A program made the position numbers and the translations under genes. A DNA stretch of 64,000 nucleotides from Spodoptera frugiperda. Its lineage: Eukaryota; Arthropoda; Insecta; Lepidoptera; Noctuidae. The notes under the pieces are model-generated. The model did not search any database. It was not told the DNA's origin and worked only from the letters and a program-made list of their open reading frames with translations. Below, one piece after another: positions 51,650 to 60,428 of the stretch (position 1 is the stretch's first letter; each line of letters starts with the position of its first letter). The stretch lies in contig NC_064234.1 in NCBI RefSeq assembly GCF_023101765.2, positions 6,572,001-6,636,000 on the forward strand, given 5' to 3'.

Positions 51650-52343
51650 TTATAGAAAAGTACAAAGTAAATTGCAATCTGCAAGGTATTTTCATCATTG
51701 ACGATGTTAAAAACGCCATCTTTTGGCGTAATTCTCAAACGGTATTGAAATATTTTCAATAGATGTCATGATAAATACTTTAAGCTTTCTTGTTTTGTTA
51801 TATCCAACAATGTTTATTCCAGGTAATCTAAAATTATACATACTGCCTATACACTATACAGCGTAACCCGATAAAACTACCTGTCGAAGTCGGACTGTAG
51901 TACTGTACAGTTAAATCGGAAGGCGTATAACGTGTAAAAATTACGACTCAAAAAGAAGTTAAAAAGTCACCGGATGGGGTCAATGACATAATTTTATTAA
52001 TTTATTCTACAAGAATTACGATTTATTTTACCTTTTTTAGTTACATAGAATAAAATTTTGGATTTAATAAAAATTACATTTTTTGTGCGCCGAGTCTCAA
52101 AAGACTTGGCTTCGTTTTGCTACAAACAGAATAAAAAAATCGATTCAAGAATTTGGCATGCATGGCATGGTTTGCCGATTGCCGGCTGTTAGTTACTTAC
52201 CGTGTCAATTTTCAGCGATAAAAAGAAAGTTTTTAGTAAATTAATTATGTATCAAAGAATTCAATAATTAAAATCAGTTGATTTAGCTATTGAAAAGTGG
52301 TTTATTGTTATTCAACGTCTGACGATTATAGTTGTCATACAAG

Positions 52344-53141
52344 ATGTGTCAGTTGATGTTTTACATCGTTGTTTCTATATTTTCTGTTTTAAAAACTGCG
52401 ACTGGCTTAGGTGAAATAATTTACGCAATCAACGCAGGTGGTCCGTCTCATACGGACATCTATGGCATACACTATGAAAAGGACCCTCTACAAGGAAGAA
52501 TAGGCACGGCTTCGGACTATGGTAAACAACTGGTTATGATCGGTAGAGTTAACACAAAAGACGAAATATTGTATCAAACTGAGCGATATCACCACAGCAC
52601 GTTTGGCTATGATATTCCTGCAAACAGAGACGGCGACTATGTGCTTGTGCTTAAGTTCAGTGAAGTGTACTTCAATGCCCCTAACATGAAAGTGTTTGAC
52701 GTGGTTTTAAACGGAGATCATACTATTGTAGCTGACTTGGATATATTTGATAAAGTAGGTCGTGGTGTCGCGCATGACGAGTATATCCCATACTCAATTA
52801 AAAATGGTAAATTGTATTACAATGAGGAAGAGTCTGACATAAGAGGTGGAAAGATAAAGGTAGAATTCATTAAGGGATACAGAGATAATCCCAAAATCAA
52901 TGCATTGTATGTGATGAGAGGCACAATTGATGAAGTGCCTAAACTGCCCCCATTGGTGTGGCCAGAAAATGAAACGGAAGAACCGAGAGATGAAGTCGAA
53001 GAGAAGAGTTCTAAGTCAAGGCGAGCCAGTGGCCCTAAACAACCTGATCCATACTCTATGGACGAGAGTTCAGTGCTGATCCCAGTTTTTATAACTATAG
53101 GTGCTTTTATTCCACTTTTGTTCTGCCTCTGTAAACTATAA
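52344..53141 (+). CDS. Mlec: Malectin
   Basis: ER-resident type I membrane lectin that binds glucosylated high-mannose glycans (family: Glc2-N-glycan, quality control with ribophorin I). 265 aa from a single exon; ATG 52344 is the first Met after an in-frame TTG. A hydrophobic signal peptide (about aa 1-23) is followed by the malectin fold (about 24-190), opening with INAGGPSHTD and including YGIHYEKDP, YHHSTFGYDIP, YVLVLKFSEVYFN and VFDVVLNG, all family marks with the aromatic residues of the sugar site. An acidic stretch (PENETEEPRDEVEE, one N-glycosylation sequon) and a C-terminal membrane helix (IPVFITIGAFIPLLFCLC) with a two-residue end come next. The length is near the family norm (human 292). 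The gene converges on the minus-strand secreted-protein gene. Confidence 0.95.
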   Translation: MCQLMFYIVVSIFSVLKTATGLGEIIYAINAGGPSHTDIYGIHYEKDPLQGRIGTASDYGKQLVMIGRVNTKDEILYQTERYHHSTFGYDIPANRDGDYVLVLKFSEVYFNAPNMKVFDVVLNGDHTIVADLDIFDKVGRGVAHDEYIPYSIKNGKLYYNEEESDIRGGKIKVEFIKGYRDNPKINALYVMRGTIDEVPKLPPLVWPENETEEPRDEVEEKSSKSRRASGPKQPDPYSMDESSVLIPVFITIGAFIPLLFCLCKL

Positions 53142-53228
53142 TCTGTGTGATTATACTTAAAAATATAATTTTGGTGTGATTGTATGCTGTTTAGTATATG
53201 TTTATTTATTGTGGGTATATTTCATTTC

Positions 53229-53234
53229 AATAAA
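53229..53234 (+). terminator. Malectin poly(A) signal
   Basis: AATAAA 88 bases after the malectin stop. Further AATAAA hexamers at 53398-53403 and 53598-53603 allow longer 3' UTRs that would approach or overlap the 3' end of the convergent gene. Confidence 0.6.
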
Positions 53235-53670
53235 TCATATTGACATTATTTTAAAGCACTCAATATCAAAGCTCAACGGTGATAGTACAAAGCCAACAAA
53301 TGCAAAATGACTAGTGCCCGTCCCATGTTGAAATATAATTAAAATTCTACACTATGTGCACATGTTATGTGCTGGTCATAATTATGCACTTTATGTAAAT
53401 AAAGAGATCTTGAGTTTATTTTGCAACACATGTTTTCTTCCTTCATCAACCTCGTGTATTGTTACATTCCCTATTTTAAAATATTAATTTTGTATTCCCT
53501 GTATAAGGAAATAATTTCTTTAACATTATGTACCATGTTCTAATGTTGCTTATAATTGTTCAATAGTATAAATTGTTGACTTTGGGGAGGAAATGGTAAT
53601 AAAATCTTGTTTGTGTTGGATGTTGGATTGACAAAATAAATTACAAATATGATTAAAAAAAGAAAATATT

Positions 53671-53676
53671 TTTATT
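53671..53676 (-). terminator. Poly(A) signal of the secreted cytokine-like gene
   Basis: AATAAA on the minus strand, about 200 bases after the stop at 53877. It supports 53877-53946 as the terminal exon. Confidence 0.55.
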
Positions 53677-53876
53677 ATTGACAGTCTCACATATTGGTAG
53701 TGTTATTTTCTACATTGTATACAACATTAATCCATCCAGGGAAAATGTATGAGTCTTCAAGTACTTATTCCTAATTAAAATACCTAACTTACATTAGAAG
53801 TCTTTAGAAACTATAAACATACCCCTAGTCTCTAAAGTCTAAAAATTTTTAACTTTGTAATAAAATTGATCTTCAA

Positions 53877-53946
53877 TCAGTCTTGAGGTTCTTCATACTG
53901 TCTGCCTATTTTGATTTTTTGAGCGAGTTTTACGATTCTACGTAAT
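53877..53946 (-). CDS. Exon 3 of the secreted protein: basic tail
   Basis: Acceptor CTATTTTTCAG (AG at 53947-53948). The first base completes the Ala codon begun in exon 2, then 22 codons (LRRIVKLAQKIKIGRQYEEP and QD) run to TGA at 53879-53877. The frame fit, acceptor and downstream AATAAA support it; no transcript evidence is available. Confidence 0.7.
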
Positions 53947-55311
53947 CTGAAAAATAGAACAGTTTTAATATAGGTATTAATATTAATTTCAAAAATATTT
54001 TATGTGGTAGGACTCAGACTCTTAACTCTCTCAAAACCTATTATTAGATAAAAGAGGAAATAGGTTTAGAATACAAAATGTTATCTTGTTCACGTTTAAG
54101 AATTTTGTCTTGTATAATTTGTGACCATAATGCACATAGGTAGATATAATACATATATGAGGGGAACCTGACATCATAATGCAAGTGCACGAATACCTAA
54201 GTAGTTACGTGGATTGGTACCTACTCTGTTTTGTCGACAACAATAACGTGCTGCGATTATTAATTGTATCGTATATATCACACACTTATTCATTTAAAAA
54301 GGCATAAAATCGGCAGATGCATAAAAGCTTACCCTTTAAAAATAGGTCAAGTCCTAATTGTACTTTAGAAGCCAACTATAAATTTTAAACTAAGTAACGG
54401 TTTGCAGTAGTAACTCGCCATTTTAAAATTGGTATACATGTACCTACGTGTATGTGATGAGAGGTACGTGCAGCTATAAATAAGTAAAAACAAAGAAATA
54501 CAATCGTTTGTGATATGACAGACTAAACGATCTGATCTGGGTTTCTGAACAGCAAGTCACAATTTTTCAAACACGGAAAAAACACTCACGCATTCGATGT
54601 ACCATGCACTTTGTATTCACATTTTCCATCATTATTCTGAATAAATCCCCTTCTGCATTTATTTGCTATTGGTAAAGCAGTAGTGATATTTGCCTTATTT
54701 GAAGAATCTGGAGCTATTGTCGTGAGGATATCGGCTGTCGCCTGAGGTGTAGTGACAACATTATTGTTTGCAGGCTGGTTAGGAGCTGCCTCGGTTACTT
54801 CGACAGCAACTCCAGTGCTGCTCCTTATACCTTCTGTAGTCTGTTCTAATAATACTGTTGTAGAAATCGTTGTGGTATTTAACGGTTTTGGCGTTGTACC
54901 GTTTTGCGGCTTTATCGTCATTTCCGAGTAATCATAAGCGTAATCGTAGTCCTGCAAAATTAAATGATAAGCAGCATAAAACGCACTGTTGCTGTAATAC
55001 ATGGATTAATTGATAAAGTCGTATCGACGTAAAACATTATTTACTAATTATACTATGCACACTTTTAACGGCTTAATAGTACGGTACCTACTCTGTCTAA
55101 ACCGTCACCAATTAAAATGTTTACCCATGTATTATGTACATACCACGTATTCTTCTTTTCCTCCTTTTAGTAACGCTATGATGTTTATGTTTTTCAAACC
55201 AATTTGCACATTTAAATCTCCCGTTTGTCTCTGATCGAAACTGGAGGTACAATCAGTTGTTCCCACTAAAATAGAGCACAATGTCAAAGCGAGAGCCAAT
55301 AATTTACACAT
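53877..55311 (-). CDS. Secreted protein with growth-blocking-peptide-like C-terminal module (3 exons, 199 aa)
   Basis: Exons 55311-55144, 54951-54590 and 53946-53877 join in phase. A signal peptide (about aa 1-21, LLALALTLCSILVG) is followed by an ordered-looking block with LNVQIGLKNINIIALLKGG and a Tyr/Asp-rich DYDYAYDYSEM. A Thr/Asn/Pro-rich, mucin-like linker (about aa 75-150) with NGT, NTT and NIT sequons comes next. Then a small module runs from Cys155 to Cys167: CRRGFIQNNDGKC. The spacing C-x2-G-[FY]-x4-D-G-[KR]-C equals that of lepidopteran growth-blocking/paralytic (ENF) cytokines. These two are the only cysteines expected after the signal peptide, so one disulfide. A basic helix-like tail (LRRIVKLAQKIKIGR) ends the protein. 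No clear processing site precedes the module. Secretion is well supported. Cytokine function is inference. Confidence 0.75.
54590..54951 (-). CDS. Exon 2 of the secreted protein: linker and Cys module
   Basis: Acceptor TTAATTTTGCAG (AG at 54952-54953), phase 0; donor GTGAGT at 54589-54584, leaving two bases of an Ala codon. If the donor is not used, the frame ends in TGA just inside the intron, giving a protein that stops after TSNA. Confidence 0.8.
55144..55311 (-). CDS. Exon 1 of the secreted protein: signal peptide
   Basis: 56 codons from ATG 55311, ending in TACGTG before donor GTATGT (55143-55138). The ATG at 55311 is preferred to in-frame ATGs further upstream because it directly precedes a classical signal peptide. 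Confidence 0.8.
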
Positions 55312-55984
55312 TTCTGGTGCTAAATTAAGTACGCGCGTATATGCGATGAGATAGGAATTGCGATCAAGTCCCGTGGTCATGCGCGACTGGTCTGAGCCAC
55401 CGGTTGCCCTGTTCACAGCTTAACATAAAGTTATTTCCAACAGCTTAACAGTTATTTCAAGTAACTGTGGGAAGGTCGATAGCCTCCGACGGTGCATTGC
55501 GTCTTCAGATTGCGTAAGGATAGCAGATTCGAAGCGTTTACTTAATTATTAATTCTATGAACATGGTCAAGTTCTAGGTGATATAGGCAGAAACGAGTAG
55601 CAAAATGAGATTGCATTGCGATACTTACCTGCTTATTATTATTTAATAAGATTGTTGAAAGAGTTATTTTAATCCCTATTTTATTTAGGACTTCTGTATT
55701 TATCAAATTCATACCAATACCTACGTATTGCATTGTAACTGCAACTATACTATACTGTACTGTAAGCTCACAATGCCATGGGAATGTCCAATACTATTTT
55801 TTTCATTTATATTTATTAACATAAATATGTAAAGTAATCGTTATATGTTGCTTTGTGTACGTATTGTAGTATCTACAACTCTGGATTTTCGAGCAGGAAG
55901 GAAAACTATACATTTTCTATTAATTTATTATTTTTATCCGTACCTTATCAGGTAGGTAGGTAGGTATTTACATTCGTTCATTGG

Positions 55985-56165
55985 GACCGAGTGGTCGCAA
56001 GCGCAACTTTCCAAGCAAAAGGTCTCTGGTTCGATTTATTTAAATGGTAAAGCAACGCAATAGATTTGTCCTTTGTTACCTGCTCGTGGTGAAAAGTGTG
56101 TGTTATTTTATTTTTATAAATACACCTCTGCCCCTCTCACAACACACCTTTAAGGAAATATAAAG
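55985..56165 (+). mobile_element. Possible tRNA-derived SINE remnant
   Basis: GACCGAGTGGTCGCAAGCGC followed by GGTCTCTGGTTCGATTTATT resembles the head of the SINE at 13762-14051 (A box, then B box). The body that follows is unlike it. Diverged or a different subfamily. Confidence 0.5.
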
Positions 56166-56460
56166 CATATTATTATCACGTCCTGTTTTGTTACAATTTT
56201 ATTTGTAAGACTAGAATAACTTGACCTGCAACTTTATAAATAATACGGTGAGTGTTGGTAGGTAGGTACCTAAGGTAAATGTTATAAAATACACATTCAT
56301 AATACTTATTATTAAAATCAATTTTGAGTTTTATGACTGCCGATAATGACTGTAACCGACGTAAATTACACTGGGTTATATTACATATTTGCTGAAGCGT
56401 AAATCAATTAAAATCGTATAACGTACCAGTTAGTCAATTCTCAAAAATTTGTCAATTCGG

Positions 56461-56565
56461 AACATTCGAAGTCCTCAGCTCGATCGCATTTACGAGCCCA
56501 TTATTGACGTCTCATAACACAACCAATGACATAAAGGACCGCGATCGAGCTCACTTCGAATGTTT
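56461..56565. repeat. Imperfect inverted repeat, about 105 bp
   Basis: AACATTCGAAGT plus GCTCGATCGC on the left (56461-56487) pair with GCGATCGAGC plus ACTTCGAATGTT on the right (56541-56564). They enclose about 53 bases. Probably a small fold-back element. No target duplication is visible. Confidence 0.6.
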
Positions 56566-58163
56566 GATCAATTAGCTATTTAAGAATCCATCTGCCAAAC
56601 CTTACTAATACAGAAGATGGTAAAATGTACGGACCTATGCTAAATAATAATAAAATTAATAAGTAGGTAAGGGAAAACGGCTATTACAGGTAAATGAATA
56701 GGTAATCATTTACGCCTCTCATTTAATTTGTCAATAAATGCATTAAATTAAATACCTAAGTTTGAAAGTTAAAGCAAGTGATGTACAAAAAATTCAAAGC
56801 AAAAAGTAAGGACATTTCTGGTACGTAGGTATTAAATTGAATAATAAGCCTGACCCGAATAAAGGAGACATATTGGTGTAGGTAGGGGTTTCTGAAACAG
56901 CTGTTTACATAAATATTCGGTCCAAAGACATACCCATTATAGCTACTTATGTAAGTTTCAACAAAAACTGATAGAAACTGTAACTCGGACCGTGTATAAT
57001 AACTGTCGTATTACGTCATTTTCGGCTGTACATTAGGTACCTAGTTCTCAAATTCTATTAAACAATTCATGTAGGTAATAAGTACGGTACTTAGGTAAAC
57101 ATAATGTACGAAAAATGTAGGCATATAGGTATCTTGTATCTTTCAAAATATGACTTCGTAGTACGTTTATAAATAAACTAGATATGTACCCAAATAGGTA
57201 CTTACTGTTGCAGTAATAAATCCGTAAATAAGACAGCTAAGACCTAAGGTACCTATATCATTCATATTATAGGTAATGTGAGTACATTGACGTCAATGTT
57301 AAAATACATATAAAAGTACGTATCTACCTACATAAATTTTTTATCCGAATACTGTTTTGATACGGTGCTTACAGCTATCTGAATCCCATACCCATACACA
57401 CAAAGACAGACAAAAGGTAAACAGATATGAAATATTAAAACTTTATTTGCATATCAAATTAGCGTGAAGTTCGGGTCGATGCCTTTTCGAAATGTAATAA
57501 TTGTCGTCATTTTGTAATCATCTTGTGGAAGCGTTTAACTATTCTTCAATTGTAAAAATTATTCAATAAATATTATCTTTTTTTAAAACATAATCAGTAG
57601 ATAGCTAAATATCTACTAATCTTCGGTAGGACTAAATCTATTCATATTTTAACCTAAGTTCATTTTAAAATTGATTCATTCTTATACTATTAGCATTACG
57701 AACTGAATTCGATACGCTTGCCTGTACTGTACGCCTATCTTTTTACAACCATGACGGAATTGAAATGAGATTTTAACCTTTTAAGAAATATCTAGGTGTG
57801 CTAAACTCCTAAAGATAGTTAACAAACACATATTGAATTTTTATTTAAATGCATTCGAATACAAGTCATATTTATCACAAAAAAACTCTAAAATCGGATT
57901 GCTTAAAAGACAAGGTGCCGCGTCCATAAAAAAAAACAAAACATCAACAATAGTGATTTTCTTTTGACGTTTTCCGAACTGACTATCTTGACATTTGTAA
58001 TGTAAACGTAATCCACTACTGGTACATAAACAAATTGTTTTCATTTTTCTTATTATTGTTTACGCTTATGCTCATAAAACGCACTTATGAAGAGCTTACG
58101 TAGGTTACTTCTGCAGTTTTACATAGCACCAATAGACACGTATAACGAAGAATTTATACGAAA

Positions 58164-58188
58164 ATGATTAAGTTCTGGAAAAGTGCAG
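58164..58188 (+). CDS. pkaap: pkaap exon 1
   Basis: 25 nt: ATG and seven more codons (MIKFWKSA) plus one base, then donor GTAAAG. It was chosen because the next exon's phase fits and there is an in-frame ATG with an A-rich context. A start further upstream in an unseen exon cannot be excluded. Confidence 0.7.
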
Positions 58189-59983
58189 GTAAAGTGTTCT
58201 GTAATGATCATTGTAATCTTCACTAGTCGCCCTTTTACATCACGCATGTAACTACGTGGTGTATACGTTTAATCGTTTTCATTCATTTTAGCAAAAGGTA
58301 AAACCGGGTGTCCAGTACGTCCACCAGAAGTAAAATCCGTTAGTACACCAGATATCAAAAGTTTAATTAATACGCAAATACTACTAGAAGAAAATGAAGG
58401 TAAGTACATAATGCACACAAAATAAATTAATCGACGTTTGTTCATATTATTAAGTTATGTGCTACTGTATTCCAGATCCCAAACAAATGTTTGAAAAGAG
58501 TTCTAAGTTGTCTCTAAGTGTAAATGATATTATATTTGAAAAGAAGGCACTTAAATATTTTATACAATACATGGAATCAATAGGAAAACCTGCCCTCATT
58601 AAATGTTTGTTGGAAATAGAAGAATTCCGGAAACATGTACTGAGCTCAACTAACACCACTGAAAGTGGGAATTTATCAAAAATCAATCGTACTCAAAGTT
58701 TAGATCTTCCATACAAGCACGAATTGAAACAAGACAAAGATATTAAGTCACAAAAATGCAACTGGAGAGAAAATAATGATGTGTTCACAAGTACGAGTAA
58801 TGCACGCTTTAATGAATGTTCCATGAGTTCATGCAGCAACTTAGCTGAACATGATAAATCTGAGAGTTCAAAGTCATCCAGTGAACACAAGCAGCTCCAG
58901 TGGGACTACACCGAGGAAGCCATAGCAATATTTAAGAAATATGTTGCTTTAGAAGCTCCATATCAATTGGATTTGCCAGATAGTTATAGAAAATCTGTAA
59001 TCTCAAATATCTGTCAACCTGAAGGACAGATACAGGAAAACTGCTTTAAACCAGTGCAAGAAATTCTAATTAGCCAAATAGAAAATAATCATTACAATGA
59101 TTTCGTTAACAGCCCCTTTTACATCAAAGCACAAATTGACATTTTGACCAGTGGCTCTCTAAATCTCAAAGATATTTTACACAATGAAACAATTTTGTTT
59201 TACTTCACAGAATTTTTAGAACAAGAGTCCTGCAGGGTATTATTAGAATTTTTAATGGCTGTCATGCACTTCCGAGATAATTTATTGAATGGTAGCACAA
59301 CAAGCTCTGACCAAGCTCAGGCAGATGCTATATCTATTTATGAGAAATATTTTTCCCTTCAAGCTACACATCCTATTGGATTTCCAACTGAGACTAGACT
59401 AATAATTGAAAGTGATATTTGCAGGGAAGGGGGCCCACTTCCAACATGTTTTGATTTGCCTTATCAAATTGTGTTTAAAACATTGACTCAATATGTTAAA
59501 ACATTCCTAGAATCCGAGTTGTATTTCAAATACCTCTCAGAGATGATTCATTCAGTTGACAACATGTGGTCCTCTCATCATAAATCACATTCCGATTGCA
59601 GCAGTGAATTTAGTATTAGTACTCAAAATACTCTCCTTGCGATGGGAGACCCAGTCTTCCGGAAGAAGAAACGCAATCTCTCTGTACCTGACATGACTAT
59701 AGACTCTAATCAACTGTATAATGCTGATGCTTTGTGGCAGCGAAACAGACCGGATGGTTTAAATCTTGGAAGAGTGAACAGTTTAGGCAGATTCGAATCT
59801 AAATTTGAACCTGATCCAGACAAGAAGGATAAATCTGTGTTAAAGAAAATGGTGAGCCGGTTTGTACCTAGCAATACTTCTAAAGTGGAGGAAGAAATGG
59901 CATGGCAGATAGCACATATGATTGTTAAAGATATTACAGATCTAACCATGGCCCCACCTGATAATGAGCATGATGATATGTGA
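58164..59983 (+). CDS. pkaap: A-kinase anchor protein 10 / D-AKAP2 orthologue (3 exons, 546 aa)
   Basis: Scaffold that tethers protein kinase A through its regulatory subunits and binds Rab4/Rab11-type GTPases through RGS domains (family knowledge). Exons 58164-58188, 58292-58399 and 58476-59983 join in phase. RGS domain 1 is split by a long polar insert: IIFEKKALKYFIQYMES onward at about aa 61-100, then EEAIAIFKKYV to CFKPVQEIL to FYIKAQIDIL at about 187-268. RGS domain 2 (about 274-403) contains LFYFTEFLEQESC, YEKYFSLQATHPIGFP and ICREGGPLPTCF, close to the vertebrate protein. The PKA-binding amphipathic helix is EEMAWQIAHMIVKDITDL (about 517-534). The protein ends in HDDM, without the C-terminal PDZ ligand known from mammals. 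It is shorter than human AKAP10 (662 aa), mainly at the N-terminus. Confidence 0.95.
58292..58399 (+). CDS. pkaap: pkaap exon 2
   Basis: Acceptor ATTCATTTTAG, 108 nt, donor GTAAGT. It encodes KGKTGCPVRPPEVKSVSTPD and onward to LLEENE, and links in phase to exon 3 (one base carried over). Confidence 0.85.
58476..59983 (+). CDS. pkaap: pkaap exon 3: both RGS domains and PKA-binding helix
   Basis: Acceptor TGTATTCCAG (AG at 58474-58475). 1508 nt to TGA at 59981-59983. Codons upstream of 58476 in the same frame are intron read-through and not part of the protein. Confidence 0.95.
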
Positions 59984-60042
59984 TAGTTATTGTATTTTGT
60001 AAATCAATAATGTATATAATATATGTATATGTACTTGTAACT

Positions 60043-60048
60043 AATAAA
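60043..60048 (+). terminator. pkaap poly(A) signal
   Basis: AATAAA 60 bases after the pkaap stop. Only about 170 bases separate it from the stop codon of the convergent GPR143 gene. Confidence 0.6.
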
Positions 60049-60218
60049 TCATCTATTTCACTTAATATTGTAAACATGTGTACTTTTTTGTCGTAGAATT
60101 TACATCCCAGAATATTTTGATAAGTACAATAAATTAATAAGCCATAATGTGATATACAAAAGTATATTAGTAAAAAAAGTATAAATAACACAATATCGAC
60201 AATACTGGGAATGATTGA

Positions 60219-60428
60219 TCACAAAGTAGCGTAATTGTTAATACCCGGCGGTATCGGTGATAGCTGTAACCTCGGCGGCTCGGACCCTAACAGAGGGGAC
60301 TGTTCATCATAAAACCGAAATTCTTTTCGGGACTCGTTACTGAATGATGGCATTTGTCTCCATTTATTTGTATTCCATTTTCTATAGACAAGTGCATTTA
60401 ATAAAGCTTGCATAGGATTTGTTAATGC
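60219..60428 (-). CDS. GPR143: GPR143 exon 7: TM7 and tail
   Basis: Acceptor TCTTGTTTCAG, phase 0, 69 codons and TGA. Starts ALTNPMQALLNALVYRKW and includes the EQSPLL sorting motif. Confidence 0.92.
   Translation of the reverse strand, partial: ALTNPMQALLNALVYRKWNTNKWRQMPSFSNESRKEFRFYDEQSPLLGSEPPRLQLSPIPPGINNYATL

Larger units (their letters stand above)
55312..58163. other. Intergenic region between the secreted-protein gene and pkaap
   Basis: Shared upstream region of two divergent genes (2.9 kb). It holds a possible SINE remnant (55985-56165) and an inverted repeat (56461-56565), with many TACCTA/TAGGTA words. No exon or core promoter motif was recognised with confidence. Confidence 0.5.

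Noticed and set aside
54586..55002. Intronless 138-codon gene
   Set aside because: The first 17 codons are intron 1 and the last codon overlaps a donor; it is exon 2 of a three-exon gene.
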